Below are positions 25,401 to 35,701 of a stretch of 64,000 bases of DNA, piece after piece. This stretch comes from Cyclobacterium amurskyense (lineage in GTDB: Bacteria > Bacteroidota > Bacteroidia > Cytophagales > Cyclobacteriaceae): assembly GCF_001050135.1 (NCBI RefSeq), contig NZ_CP012040.1:2887001-2951000 (forward strand). The letters run 5' to 3'. The translations under genes were made by a program, and so were the position numbers. Every line of letters begins with the position of its first letter. The stretch's first letter is position 1. The notes beneath the pieces were generated by a model. The model was not told the DNA's origin. It made no database searches and was given only the letters and a program-made list of their open reading frames with translations.

Positions 25401-25481
25401 TATGGGGAATGGTTTTCTTTTTTTAAGTTTTTGGGCAGAGCGTTTGAAAAAGTAGATATTTTTAAGTAATTCGTTGTTCTA
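25401..25481. repeat. Diverged dispersed repeat, copy 2
   Basis: It aligns with 21363-21438: the start TATGGGGAATGGTTTTCT, the central TTTGAAAAAG region and the end TTGTTCTA are shared. It follows copy A of the large repeat by 38 bases. The remaining 177 bases to the next gene show nothing recognisable. Confidence 0.55.
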
Positions 25482-25658
25482 ATTTACCTTTTTAATGACA
25501 GTAACCTTTGATTTAGGCGTTTTTTGGATTCAGATCAAACCGATTTATTATTTTACCTCTAATTGAATGGGGACTGAAATTTTATTTGCGTAGTTACTTT
25601 TAGATCAATAAATAATTTTTGAGCCATCAGGTTCTATTTAATATTAGTTATACCAACA

Positions 25659-28600
25659 ATGAAAAAACTTTTTATATTAATTATTTTCATCCAAATAGCT
25701 TCACCTGTTTTTGCTCAAAAAGAAGCGAATAATTGGGCGCTTTCGAATTATCAGCTAGACTTTAATGCAGAGGAGCCTGAAGTGCATTTCGAATATGCTG
25801 AATACCTCAATGTGGGATTAGGACTAATAAGCGATGAAAATGGAGATTTGCTGTTTTATTCTGATGGGTATTCTATTTGGAATAAAAATCATCAGTTGAT
25901 GCCTAACGGATCTGAAGTAATTCCTTCTCCAGAAGGTTTAACTTCCCGAGAGTCATTGGTAATCCCTCACCCTTCAGACAATCAATTGTACTATTTATTT
26001 ACTGTAGATCCCTGGGAAGGTTTTGAGTCTTCGGGCCTCTATTACTCAGTCATTGATATGACTCTTGAAAGTGGTTTAGGAGATGTAAAGAGCAAGGGGA
26101 AAAAAATATTAGCCAATACCAGCAAACGAATTACAGCCGCACTTCATGAAAATTTAGAAGATTATTGGGTGGTAGTACATGAATACAATACCAACAATTA
26201 TTATTCCTTCTTGGTTAATTCGGAAGGTATTTCAAATAGGCCTGTTGTCAGTCAAATAGGAGGAGCTTATGAACTTTTTCAAGGGCAATTGAAGTTTTCT
26301 CCCGATGGAAGAAGAATAGCATCCAGCCGAGAATATGACAATTTAAATAATACATCTTTAGATTTATTTGATTTTGACTCTGGCACAGGAAAGTTGACCA
26401 ATGGAATTAATTTAGTCCTTCCAGCTAAGAGAACTAGTTATGGTGTAGCGTTCTCGTCAGATGCTAAAAAACTCTACGTAAGCCAAGAAGGTAGTTCAGG
26501 TGAAAGTGGACTGTATCAGTTTGACCTTGAATTTTCAGACAAGGCATCAATCCAAGATTCTCGAAAACTTTTGCACAGGGAGGTATTTAATCAATTTCGC
26601 TTTTTACAATTGGCAACAAATGGAAAAATCTACATAACAAAAGGTGGAGGAGGAGGTGGAACTGAGCACTTGGGGGTGATATCAAATGTTAATGAAATCG
26701 CTGAAAATGTTGTAGTTGAGGAAAATGGTTTTTTTACTGAAGGGGGCTATTCACTTGCCAACGCTACCCCAAACTTTATACAGAATTACTTCTTCAAAAC
26801 AAGTTTTCTTCAAGAGGGGACCTGTCAATCCTCTCCCACTAATTTTAGAATAACCAATCCATATCTTTTAAAATCAGCGCATTGGGATTTTGGAGATGGG
26901 GCTACATCCGTAGAGACCAATCCTCAACATACTTATATTGAAGCAGGAACTTATGCAGTTACCCTCACAGCTAATTACGCTGATCATTCGGATGTAATTA
27001 CCAGAGATATAACGATTGATCCATTTCCGGTCCTAGAACTTGGAGAGGCCTTGGAATTGTGTTCTGGCTCCAAATTAACTGTTGAAGATTTATATGCGTC
27101 TTATCGTTGGAGTACAGGAGATACAACGAATACAACCAGGGTTAGCCAGACTGGTTATTATATTATTGAGGTTACGAATGAATTTGGATGTGCTTCTAAA
27201 GATTCGGTATATATTGATGTCGTGGAATTACCGGAGATCAACCTTCCTGATACACTTTCTCTTGGAATTGATCCAGTTGAAATTAATCCTGGACAATTCA
27301 ATAATTACGCTTGGAGTACAGGCGAAATCACTCCCTCAATTTTTATTGCGCAGCCAGGTTGGTATTCAATACTTGTGTCAAATGAAATTGGATGTGAATC
27401 AGCTAAATCATTTTACGTAAGTGATGATTCTGAAATACAGGAAAAGCCAAATAAATGGATTCGCCTTAACCCGCATCCCTCATCTCTAGCGGGAACTGAC
27501 ATTGTTTTTGTCGATGATTTTTCAGGATTTGTCGTTAACAGTGAGGAGTTGCTTATAACTAAAGACCAAGGGAGTAACTGGGAGAAATTAATGAATTTAG
27601 ACAATGGTTTCAGGATCAGTTTCAAAGATGGTTATGGGATCATTATCGGTAGTAGAGGGGCAATATACAAATCAACTTATAAAGGAGAAGGGTGGAACCT
27701 ATTGGAGATAAACCTTAATGATAAGCTCAACAGTATCAGTCAGCTCAGCAAAGAAACCTTTTTCATTACAGGTGATAGCACTTTATATAAAACTTTTGAT
27801 GGAGGGGTAACCTGGAGTGAATTGGAGATCCCAGATGTGACCGTTGAAGATGCTTATTTTATCAGTGAAAATATAGGCCATGTAGTCTGTAAGAATGGTG
27901 TTATTAAGAAAACAATTGATGGTGGAGAGACTTGGTATTTGACGGAAGCTTCAAATACAGCTCCTTCTAATTTTTTCAGGGTCACTTTTGTCAATGAACA
28001 AATTGGTTATGCAACACAAGAACATAGTGAAGTATACAAAACTACAGATGGAGGAGAAACATGGCATGAAATAACATCACTTGATGCAGCTTACGCAATA
28101 CAATTTATTGATAAGAATATTGGGTTTATTGCTGGTGAAGATGGCGTCATTCACAAAACTGAAGATGGTGGAGATACATGGGATTGGCTAGGGTTTGATG
28201 GTAGAGAATTCGGAAATAGCCTTTATGGTATTCATTTTATTAACACAAACCTAGGGTTTGCCACAGGGCTAGGTGGTAGAATTATCCGGACTTTTGATGG
28301 GGGAAAAACTTGGGAAAACTATAGCATCACTTACGGTGAAATCTCAAACGTAGAAGTTACATCAAATGAAACAGTGTATGTGCATGTGGGTAATGATATC
28401 ATTAAATCGACAAATCAAGGGGAAGAGCTGATCAACTTGGGTAGTCCCTTTATAGATCAGAAAACACAAGAAATTGACTTTATAAGTAATGAAATTGGGT
28501 TTGCCTTAGTAGGTGGCACACCTGGTTCTTCAGGGATTAGTAAAAAGGTTCTAAAAACAGTTGATGGGGGGCTAACATGGTCCTTACAAAATAGGAATGA

Positions 28601-29747
28601 TATTGAATATGGATCTAATGGCCTTATAGCTATGAATTTTATAGATGAAAATACAGGATTCATAAGCGGAAGTAGAGGGCAGATATTTAAAACAGTGGAC
28701 AGTGGCATTTCATGGACAGAAATTAATTCCCCAGGAGATAGAATTGGAGAATTTCAGTTTACTGATTCGGATATAGGATATGCATTTAACACCTACAGTT
28801 ACTACAACCGGGTTTTTAAAACAATGGATAAAGGGGAAAATTGGGAGTTGATATATGAAAATTCTGGAGACCCAATTTATGCCATTCATTTTATTGATAA
28901 TGAAGTTGGTTACCTTATTGGTGATCCGGAATTGGGCTTGCATAAAACCAGTAATGGAGGAGATACATGGGAGGCTATTGATATTCCGAGTGGTTGGTTT
29001 AAAGATGTCTATTTCCATAATGAAAACTATGGATTTATTTGTAATGAAAATGGATATGTTTTTGAAACTTTGGATGGAGGCAAAAACTGGGAACCTACAA
29101 ATGAGCTTTCTGGAATAATGTCTTTTTCAAGCCATCAAAAAGAAATCTATGCGTATGGGGTTAATGGTAATCTTCTTAGAACCAATATCTTGTTGAGCGA
29201 TCAGTTTAGATTGTCTTCATTAGAAGTTGCTGATTATAGAGAAACGAAGACTACGCTCTTAAATATGGAATTGTTGTCAAGCATTGATAACTTGGTTGTT
29301 AGTCTTGAACTTAGCTCAGAAGGGTCCACCATTGGGCTTTATGAATATGGGATAGTAAATGCAGGGACTGAAAACCTGGAATGGGAATTGTCCAACCTGG
29401 AAGACAATAGCACTTATTATTGTCGGATTAAAATTGAATTTGGAGACGAGGTGTTTTTCAGCGAGCAAATAATGTTTGACACCTTTCTTTCAGATCCAAT
29501 TTTGGGTTTAGAAGAAGGTTTTGGAAAAGACATAGTGATTTATCCCAACCCTACTGAAAATTTCTTAAAAATAGAGGGATTTGATAATTTGTTAGAAGCC
29601 GTACTACTCAATCTAAATGGTGTTGAAATCAAAAAAGAATTGGTAAACCCTTATACTATGGATCTATCAGATATAGCTCCTGGAATTTATATTCTTCTTC
29701 TTAATGGGAAAACGCATCATGTGTTTAGGCAAGTAATAGTTCGCTAA
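25659..29747 (+). CDS. Ycf48/BNR-repeat and PKD protein with T9SS sorting tail
   Basis: This 1362-residue secreted protein has a signal peptide (to about residue 19, SPVFAQ). A WD40/gliding-motility-like N-terminal propeller follows, and then a PKD domain near residues 400-450 (HWDFGDGATSVETNPQHTY). Two Ig-like/C-rich segments (LSTGD-type RWSTGDTTNT and AWSTGEITPS) come next. The large central region repeats the Ycf48/photosynthesis-assembly-like BNR unit (KTTDGGETWHEI, KTEDGGDTWDWL, RTFDGGKTWENY, KTVDGGLTWSLQ and others). A type A T9SS domain (VIYPNPTENFLKIEG, ending HVFRQVIVR) closes it. It probably acts at the cell surface in adhesion or binding. It is monocistronic and ended by a hairpin. 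Confidence 0.88.
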   Translation: MKKLFILIIFIQIASPVFAQKEANNWALSNYQLDFNAEEPEVHFEYAEYLNVGLGLISDENGDLLFYSDGYSIWNKNHQLMPNGSEVIPSPEGLTSRESLVIPHPSDNQLYYLFTVDPWEGFESSGLYYSVIDMTLESGLGDVKSKGKKILANTSKRITAALHENLEDYWVVVHEYNTNNYYSFLVNSEGISNRPVVSQIGGAYELFQGQLKFSPDGRRIASSREYDNLNNTSLDLFDFDSGTGKLTNGINLVLPAKRTSYGVAFSSDAKKLYVSQEGSSGESGLYQFDLEFSDKASIQDSRKLLHREVFNQFRFLQLATNGKIYITKGGGGGGTEHLGVISNVNEIAENVVVEENGFFTEGGYSLANATPNFIQNYFFKTSFLQEGTCQSSPTNFRITNPYLLKSAHWDFGDGATSVETNPQHTYIEAGTYAVTLTANYADHSDVITRDITIDPFPVLELGEALELCSGSKLTVEDLYASYRWSTGDTTNTTRVSQTGYYIIEVTNEFGCASKDSVYIDVVELPEINLPDTLSLGIDPVEINPGQFNNYAWSTGEITPSIFIAQPGWYSILVSNEIGCESAKSFYVSDDSEIQEKPNKWIRLNPHPSSLAGTDIVFVDDFSGFVVNSEELLITKDQGSNWEKLMNLDNGFRISFKDGYGIIIGSRGAIYKSTYKGEGWNLLEINLNDKLNSISQLSKETFFITGDSTLYKTFDGGVTWSELEIPDVTVEDAYFISENIGHVVCKNGVIKKTIDGGETWYLTEASNTAPSNFFRVTFVNEQIGYATQEHSEVYKTTDGGETWHEITSLDAAYAIQFIDKNIGFIAGEDGVIHKTEDGGDTWDWLGFDGREFGNSLYGIHFINTNLGFATGLGGRIIRTFDGGKTWENYSITYGEISNVEVTSNETVYVHVGNDIIKSTNQGEELINLGSPFIDQKTQEIDFISNEIGFALVGGTPGSSGISKKVLKTVDGGLTWSLQNRNDIEYGSNGLIAMNFIDENTGFISGSRGQIFKTVDSGISWTEINSPGDRIGEFQFTDSDIGYAFNTYSYYNRVFKTMDKGENWELIYENSGDPIYAIHFIDNEVGYLIGDPELGLHKTSNGGDTWEAIDIPSGWFKDVYFHNENYGFICNENGYVFETLDGGKNWEPTNELSGIMSFSSHQKEIYAYGVNGNLLRTNILLSDQFRLSSLEVADYRETKTTLLNMELLSSIDNLVVSLELSSEGSTIGLYEYGIVNAGTENLEWELSNLEDNSTYYCRIKIEFGDEVFFSEQIMFDTFLSDPILGLEEGFGKDIVIYPNPTENFLKIEGFDNLLEAVLLNLNGVEIKKELVNPYTMDLSDIAPGIYILLLNGKTHHVFRQVIVR

Positions 29748-29770
29748 CAAAAAACAGTAGGCGACCAAGG

Positions 29771-29820
29771 ACAGGCTTTAGCGTAATTAATAAAGTGGAT
29801 TGCTCTAAAGCCTGTGTTTT
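29771..29820 (+). terminator. Terminator after the BNR-repeat gene
   Basis: ACAGGCTTTAG (29771-29781) pairs perfectly with CTAAAGCCTGT (29805-29815) over a 23-base loop, followed by GTTTT. It lies 24 bases after the stop. Confidence 0.65.
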
Positions 29821-29977
29821 ATCGGTCAGAAATTAATAACCAAGAGACAAAAATAAGCAAGAGGACCTACCTAAAACTGGTAGCTTTCCTATTCAATTCA
29901 CATTAAACGGTAAAAATATCCTGTACTTAACACTTCAGGTTTTGATAAGAGGCCACTGATCCTTTGGTTTTTATTGT

Positions 29978-29991
29978 TACTTTTAAAAGTA
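29978..29991. promoter_or_regulatory. 14-bp perfect palindrome upstream of esterase 1
   Basis: TACTTTTAAAAGTA is a perfect palindrome about 60 bases before the esterase start. It could be an operator half-site pair. No regulator is known to match it, and the duplicate esterase gene lacks it. Confidence 0.25.
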
Positions 29992-30051
29992 GTTTTATTG
30001 GGTAAAGAATCACCTCCCCCTACGTTTATATAAAGAATTAAAATGAAAACC

Positions 30052-30864
30052 ATGAAATTAAAATTAATCCTACTTTTTGTATGCTGTAATGCTTTTTTAC
30101 TAAAAGCCTCTCAGGTAGACACGGTCTTTGTGGAAAGTGAATCCATGAGTAAATCCATTGCAAACATTGTCATCCTACCAGACAGTTACGCAAGCCAAAA
30201 GGAAAGTTTCCCTGTTCTGTATTTGCTTCATGGGGCAGGTGGAAACCATACGGATTGGATATCCAAAGTGCCTGCCATTAAAGAATATGCAGACCAATAC
30301 AACATGATAATTGTTTGCCCTGACGGGAATGCCACAAGTTGGTATTTTGACAGCCCTGTGGACGAAAAGATGAGGTACGAAACCTATCTTTCTAAAGAAT
30401 TAACTGGATCCATAGACAAAACCTACAATACCACAGCCACAAAATCAGGAAGAGCCATTACAGGTTTAAGCATGGGAGGGCATGGGGCCTTTTACCTTGC
30501 CTTTAAACATCAGGACATTTGGGGTGCCGCTGGAAGCATGAGTGGGGGACTGGACATTCGCCCATTTCCTAAGAACTGGGATTTAAGCAAACGCCTGGGA
30601 GATTACTCCGAGTACAAAGAAAATTGGGAAAACAATACGGTTATTAACCTGGTGTATAAGTTGAGCGGAGACAGCTTAAAACTCATTTTTGATTGCGGTG
30701 TAGATGATTTCTTTTACGATGCCAATAAGCGATTGCATGAAAAATTGATGGAACGAAATATTCCTCATGACTATACAGAACGTCCAGGAGGCCACAGTTG
30801 GAATTACTGGACCAACTCATTAAAGTACCATTTGCTGTTTTTTAGCGATTACTTTAACCAATAA
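30052..30864 (+). CDS. Secreted esterase (CE1/esterase-D-like), copy 1
   Basis: This 270-residue exported alpha/beta hydrolase probably removes acyl groups from a polysaccharide. After a signal peptide (to about residue 19, LLKAS), LLHGAGGNHTDW provides the oxyanion region, GLSMGGHGAF the nucleophile elbow, FDCGVDDFFYDAN the Asp and PGGHSWNYW the catalytic His. An in-frame ATG at 30043 also exists, but in the paralogue at 34790 the same position reads ACG while the inner GAAAACCATGAAA context is conserved, so I prefer 30052. It is followed after 33 bases by a heparinase-type lyase gene. Confidence 0.85.
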   Translation: MKLKLILLFVCCNAFLLKASQVDTVFVESESMSKSIANIVILPDSYASQKESFPVLYLLHGAGGNHTDWISKVPAIKEYADQYNMIIVCPDGNATSWYFDSPVDEKMRYETYLSKELTGSIDKTYNTTATKSGRAITGLSMGGHGAFYLAFKHQDIWGAAGSMSGGLDIRPFPKNWDLSKRLGDYSEYKENWENNTVINLVYKLSGDSLKLIFDCGVDDFFYDANKRLHEKLMERNIPHDYTERPGGHSWNYWTNSLKYHLLFFSDYFNQ

Positions 30865-30897
30865 AAACTGCAAATTACAACCCAAAATGAACCTACT

Positions 30898-32796
30898 ATG
30901 AAGGTGTTAAACAAAATAAATCTAAGGTGGCTTTCGCCCATTTTTATACTATTGTTTTTGGTGTCAAGCTTAAATGCACAGCATTTACCTTATAAATTGG
31001 AAAACCCCATTACCGCAAAGTACCTAAAAAATAACCTGAGTAAAACATCACCTCGGCTTGTCCTGAACAAGGATATAGAGAAGAAGCTGAAGCAAAAATT
31101 AAAAACCGATCCAGTTGTGCAGAATGTCTATAAAGGCATTAAGCAAAATGCAGAAGCTGTTTTTGAGCAGACGATTATTAACCTGGATATTCCTCTGGAA
31201 GAAAGGTCACAGAACAACCAGCTGGATATTTCCAGGGACTTGCTGCATAGGATCAGCATGCTGGCGATGGTTTACCGAATAGAAAAGGATCCTCGCATGC
31301 TTGCTCGGATAAATGAGGAGGTTATTGCCGCCTGTAATTTCCCGACTTGGAACCCCAAGCATTTTCTCGATGTAGGAGAAATGTCTCTTGGAATTGCCCT
31401 GGCCGTGGATTGGGTAGGGAAGGACTTGCCAGCATCCACCGTAAAGCTGGCTAAAAAAGCCCTGATTGAAAAAGGCATTAATCCAAGTTGGCCGGAAAAT
31501 GGGGAAGACCCCAAATGGGCTTATGGACATAATAATTGGAATCAGGTATGTAATGGAGGATTGGTAGCGGCAGCGATTGTGGTGGCTGAAGAAGCTCCTG
31601 AACTGGCGGCCAAGACCATTTATAGAGCCATTGACGGCATGGCAAACGCCTTGGATCAATATGGGCCTGATGGAGTCTATCCTGAAGGTGCTACCTATTG
31701 GCGGTATGGAACTTCTTTTTCGGTGGTAACGGCTTCCATATTCGAAAGTGCCTTTGGTACTGATTTTGGAATACTTGAATATCCGGGGTTTAAGGAAAGT
31801 GCCATGTTTAGGGTGCTTTCTGACAGTCCTATGGGCCTGTTTTATAATTTTGGAGATTGTGGAGACAATAGCGGAGAAAATGGTGACATTACCTTGGCTT
31901 GGTTTGCCTCTAAAACAGGGAACAAAACCTTCTTTGAAAAAGAAAAATTCATGAGACCCTATGAGGAAATGGGGAAATTGTCAAGATTGATGGGGCCTGC
32001 ATTGGTGTGGATGTCCCAATATGAAGAAAAAGATGAAATGACGGTTCCTTCTGCATGGAGCGGGAATGGAGCAAATCCTGTCGTGTTTTTCACAGGAGGA
32101 GACAATGATCCCAATAAGTTTTATTTCGGAGGCAAAGGCGGAAGTGGATCTGTGAGTCATGGCAATATGGATGCAGGTTCATTTGTTTTTGAATTGGATG
32201 GCGTGCGTTGGAGTATAGACCTGGGAAAAGATAGGTTTTATGGCGTTATTGAGAGGACTGGCTTTAAACTCTGGGGAAGGTGTCAGGATTGTGAGCGATG
32301 GACACTATTGAATAAGAATAACTTCGGGCACAGCACACTTTCTGTAAACAACCAACTTCATGTAGTGGATGGGAAAGCCACCATTTTTGATTTTAAAGAA
32401 GGAGCAAAACCGGAAGCGACGATTGACTTGTCACCGACCTTTGAGGGGCAATTGAAAAGTGCCAAACGAAGGTTTGTAAAAAGCAGTCCCAGGTCACTCT
32501 TGATTGAGGACGATATAGTATTGTCCGAGGATACAGAATTGATCACCTGGCAATTAATTACTCAAGCTGATGTTGAGATTGTTGATGGTGGGGCAATTTT
32601 AACACAAGATGGTAAAAGCCTAAACATAGAAAATCTATCCCATCCTGAGTATAGCATTTCTGTTATTTCCCTCAATCCTCCTCCATTCTATCTGGATACA
32701 AAAAAAGACAATCTAAAACGCCTGGAAATTCGGATTCCAGCTTGGAAAGTAGAAAGTATGGCAACAAAAATAAGGGTGCGACTTTCAGGGGAATAA
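30898..32796 (+). CDS. Heparinase II/III-family polysaccharide lyase
   Basis: This 632-residue exported enzyme has an N-terminal alpha/alpha toroid (about 50-370) and a C-terminal beta-sandwich heparinase II/III domain (about 390-625). It probably cleaves uronic-acid glycans by elimination. The signal peptide ends at LNAQ. YGHNNWNQVCNGGLVAAAI holds the conserved NNW, PDGVYPEGATYWRYGTSF a catalytic Tyr region, and SHGNMDAGSFVFELDGVRW the metal-proximal His and Asp typical of the family. It is 33 bases after the esterase, suggesting an operon for a decorated glycan. The exact substrate cannot be told. Confidence 0.88.
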   Translation: MKVLNKINLRWLSPIFILLFLVSSLNAQHLPYKLENPITAKYLKNNLSKTSPRLVLNKDIEKKLKQKLKTDPVVQNVYKGIKQNAEAVFEQTIINLDIPLEERSQNNQLDISRDLLHRISMLAMVYRIEKDPRMLARINEEVIAACNFPTWNPKHFLDVGEMSLGIALAVDWVGKDLPASTVKLAKKALIEKGINPSWPENGEDPKWAYGHNNWNQVCNGGLVAAAIVVAEEAPELAAKTIYRAIDGMANALDQYGPDGVYPEGATYWRYGTSFSVVTASIFESAFGTDFGILEYPGFKESAMFRVLSDSPMGLFYNFGDCGDNSGENGDITLAWFASKTGNKTFFEKEKFMRPYEEMGKLSRLMGPALVWMSQYEEKDEMTVPSAWSGNGANPVVFFTGGDNDPNKFYFGGKGGSGSVSHGNMDAGSFVFELDGVRWSIDLGKDRFYGVIERTGFKLWGRCQDCERWTLLNKNNFGHSTLSVNNQLHVVDGKATIFDFKEGAKPEATIDLSPTFEGQLKSAKRRFVKSSPRSLLIEDDIVLSEDTELITWQLITQADVEIVDGGAILTQDGKSLNIENLSHPEYSISVISLNPPPFYLDTKKDNLKRLEIRIPAWKVESMATKIRVRLSGE

Positions 32797-33224
32797 GCCA
32801 AGTTTGATGGCGAAATTTGATTACCAGATTGAGATGTGAGGCTATTAAGTGGATTATTTCAGAACACAGTCCCAAGAATAAATACTTATAGGAGGTTAAC
32901 ATGGTAGACCACTAATCCACCTTTGAATTCAAAATGTGGAGCCAAAGACCAATTAGTTTTTTCGTTTCTGACTTGTATTAATACTTGTATGGGATAGGAG
33001 GTAAATTGCATTTAGGTATTTTTTCACGTAATAAGTTTATTGTCAAATATTTAGACGCTTCAGTCTTGGGATGCTTAATTAATAACTGATTTCCCAGTTT
33101 GATTTTCAAACCTAAATCCTTAATTTGCAATTTAAATTACAGCGAAAGAGTTTGGTAGGTAGTCCGTATAGACCCGACTCCGCTGATGAAATATTTTTAT
33201 ATACGGATAACAGCAATTATTTAA
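32797..33224. other. Gene-less 428-bp interval
   Basis: I see no gene or clear hairpin here. CACGTAATAAGTTTATTGTCAAATATTT near 33023-33050 weakly resembles the conserved end of the 170-190-bp dispersed repeat and may be a decayed remnant. The 40 bases before the CotH start are A+T-rich. Confidence 0.3.
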
Positions 33225-34448
33225 ATGAGGACTACAAAACAATTATTGACCTCCCTCTTTTTTTTACTACTATTTAGTTGTAATGATGATTTTACCGCTT
33301 CTGAGAAAAAAGATGGATTGTCCAGTCTTCCGTCCATATCCATAAATACGGAAGATTTATCGCCTATCGTTTCAAAAGAAGAATATGTAAATGGCACATT
33401 TGAGATAGCTAGCGAAGTTGAAGAGGAGAATTTGGTGACAAATATTGAAATTAGAGGTAGGGGTAACAGTACCTGGGCTTTTCCTAAAAAACCATATCAA
33501 TTAAAGTTTTCCGATAAAGAAAAGGTTTTAGGAATACCAAAAGATAAAAAGTGGATCCTACTGGCCAATTATAGTGATAAAACAATGCTGAGAAATGAAT
33601 TGGCATTTGAGCTTAGTAGGTTTAGCAATTTAGATTGGACTCCTGAAAGTCGTTTTGTTGAACTTTCTATTAACAATGAATATTTAGGAGTCTATCAAAT
33701 CACTCAAAAAGTTGAAGCATCATCCAATAGGGTTGAGATAGGAGACGATGGCTATTTATTAGAGGTAGATCAAATTTCAAGATTAGACCCGGATGATGTT
33801 CATTTCCAGACATCTAATTATTTATTCAATATAAAAGAACCAGAGTTAGAATTTGGAGAGGATAAGTATATACTTATCCAAGACCATATTAATTTGATAG
33901 AAAATGTATTGATGGGAAGTAATTTTACTGACCCTGTTGAAGGATATACAAAATATATAGATGTAGCTTCTTTCATAGACTGGTACCTTATTAATGAAAT
34001 CACCAAAAACAATGATGCTATATTTTTTTCTAGTGTTTTTTTGAATTATGTCCCTGGAGGTAAATTGAAAATGGGTCCAATATGGGATTATGACATTAGT
34101 CTTGGGAACATTGATTACAATGGCAATGAAACTACAGACGGTTTTTGGGTAAAAGATGCGACCTGGTTTTCCCGTCTATTTGAAGACTCTGAATTTGTAT
34201 CGAAAGTAAAGTCTCGTTTTGACCATTATTATTCGAATCGGGATGTTTTTCAGGCTAACATTAGTTCAAATGCTATCTATTTAAACAAAGCTCAACAAAG
34301 GAATTTCACCAAATGGCCAATTCTGGGAGAATATGTCTGGCCTAATTATGTCTATTATCCTACTTATGATGAGGAAGTGATCTACCTTAATGATTGGCTT
34401 GCCGAAAGGTTAGAATGGCTGAAAATTGCTATAAATGAGTTAGATTAA
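33225..34448 (+). CDS. CotH-family lipoprotein
   Basis: This 407-residue lipoprotein has a signal with Cys19 (LLLFSCNDD) and a CotH kinase-like domain. Family blocks are IEIRGRGNSTWAFPKKPYQLKF, ILLANYSDKTMLRNELAFELS, FVELSINNEYLGVYQITQKVE, and GPIWDYDISLGN, where the WDYD carries the metal-binding residues of CotH protein kinases. VDWY-like SFIDWYLINEITKNNDA lies between. Bacterial CotH proteins of this type are often secreted and near glycan-degradation genes. The role here is unknown. It stands between the heparinase-type gene and the second esterase. Confidence 0.85.
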   Translation: MRTTKQLLTSLFFLLLFSCNDDFTASEKKDGLSSLPSISINTEDLSPIVSKEEYVNGTFEIASEVEEENLVTNIEIRGRGNSTWAFPKKPYQLKFSDKEKVLGIPKDKKWILLANYSDKTMLRNELAFELSRFSNLDWTPESRFVELSINNEYLGVYQITQKVEASSNRVEIGDDGYLLEVDQISRLDPDDVHFQTSNYLFNIKEPELEFGEDKYILIQDHINLIENVLMGSNFTDPVEGYTKYIDVASFIDWYLINEITKNNDAIFFSSVFLNYVPGGKLKMGPIWDYDISLGNIDYNGNETTDGFWVKDATWFSRLFEDSEFVSKVKSRFDHYYSNRDVFQANISSNAIYLNKAQQRNFTKWPILGEYVWPNYVYYPTYDEEVIYLNDWLAERLEWLKIAINELD

Positions 34449-34789
34449 TAAGGTCTAAGAATGACTAATGACACTGTTTTTATAGCTAAAATAGTCTAGC
34501 TTAATGGGATATTGAGCGATGTGGTGAATTTTGAGGTGATTTCAGTACCTAGTAAATTGTCTATCGACTATTTCATTTTAAGTGCTTTTATTTTGGGATG
34601 CGATGCTTATTCTTCGTTTCTGGAGAAAGGTGAAAACTGGAACCTCCTATCTGCAGCTATGCCGGGCTTCTCCTTCCGCACAAAAAAATGATTACAAATT
34701 TTAATAGTAATCCGTATCTTAGAATTTGATCCGGACCAAATCACCTTATGGTCTCTTCTTGACCATCCTATTAATCTTAAACGAAAACC
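34449..34789. other. Gene-less 341-bp interval with decayed repeat copy
   Basis: Positions 34538-34573 match about three quarters of the 36 bases at the GATTTCAGCACGTAATAG end of the large dispersed repeat, on the same strand as copy B. Nothing else is recognised before the second esterase. Confidence 0.4.
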
Positions 34790-35602
34790 ATGAAACTTAA
34801 ATTAATCCTACTTTTATTATTTTGTAGTACCTTATTTGCCAATGCATCCCAGATCGACACTGTCTTTGTGGAGAGTGAATCCATGACTAAATCGATTTCA
34901 AACATTGTCATCCTACCAGACAGTTACTCCGCTCAAAAGGAAAGTTATCCTGTCCTGTATTTGCTTCATGGTGCTGGTGGAAATCATACGGATTGGATAT
35001 CTAAAGTGCCTGCCATTAAAGAATATGCAGACCAATACAATATGATAATTGTTTGCCCTGATGGCAATGCCACGAGTTGGTATTTTGACAGTCCTGTAGA
35101 TGAAAAGATGAGGTACGAAACGTATCTTTCTAAAGAATTAATTAATATCATAGACAATACCTACAATACCATAGCGACAAAATCAGGAAGGGCCATTACG
35201 GGTTTAAGCATGGGTGGGCATGGCGCATTTTACCTTGCTTTTAGACATCAAAACGTTTGGGGTGCTGCCGGAAGCATGAGTGGAGGAGTGGATATTCGCC
35301 CATTTCCTAAAAACTGGGATTTAAGCAAACGCCTTGGGGATTACGCTGAATACAAAGACAATTGGGAAGACAATACGGTTATTAACATGGTGTATAAGTT
35401 GAAAGGAGACGGTTTAAAACTCATATTTGATTGTGGTGTAGATGATTTCTTTTATGATGCCAATAAGCGGTTGCATGTCAAATTGGTAGAAAGAAATATT
35501 CCTCATGATTATACGGAACGTCCGGGAGGCCACAGCTGGGATTACTGGGCAAATTCAATAAAATACCATCTGCTGTTTTTTAGCGATTACTTTAAAATTT
35601 AA
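34790..35602 (+). CDS. Secreted esterase (CE1/esterase-D-like), copy 2
   Basis: This 270-residue protein is a close paralogue of the esterase at 30052; by eye well over 80 percent of residues agree, and all active-site blocks are identical: LLHGAGGNHTDW, GLSMGGHGAF, FDCGVDDFFYDAN and the PGGHSW histidine. Differences cluster in the signal peptide and in surface loops such as SKELINIIDNTYNT. The signal peptide ends near FANAS. Its upstream region differs from copy 1, so the two copies may be expressed differently. The paralogues bracket the heparinase-type and CotH genes, pointing to a local duplication of the esterase alone. Confidence 0.87.
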   Translation: MKLKLILLLLFCSTLFANASQIDTVFVESESMTKSISNIVILPDSYSAQKESYPVLYLLHGAGGNHTDWISKVPAIKEYADQYNMIIVCPDGNATSWYFDSPVDEKMRYETYLSKELINIIDNTYNTIATKSGRAITGLSMGGHGAFYLAFRHQNVWGAAGSMSGGVDIRPFPKNWDLSKRLGDYAEYKDNWEDNTVINMVYKLKGDGLKLIFDCGVDDFFYDANKRLHVKLVERNIPHDYTERPGGHSWDYWANSIKYHLLFFSDYFKI

Positions 35603-35701
35603 AAAACGCTCTTCTTGAGCTTGAAAAGCCTCAGCTGCCAATAGTTTTAAAAACCATTGGCAATATCGGGTTAAACAGAATTGATTTCTTGTTGTGTGGT
35701 T

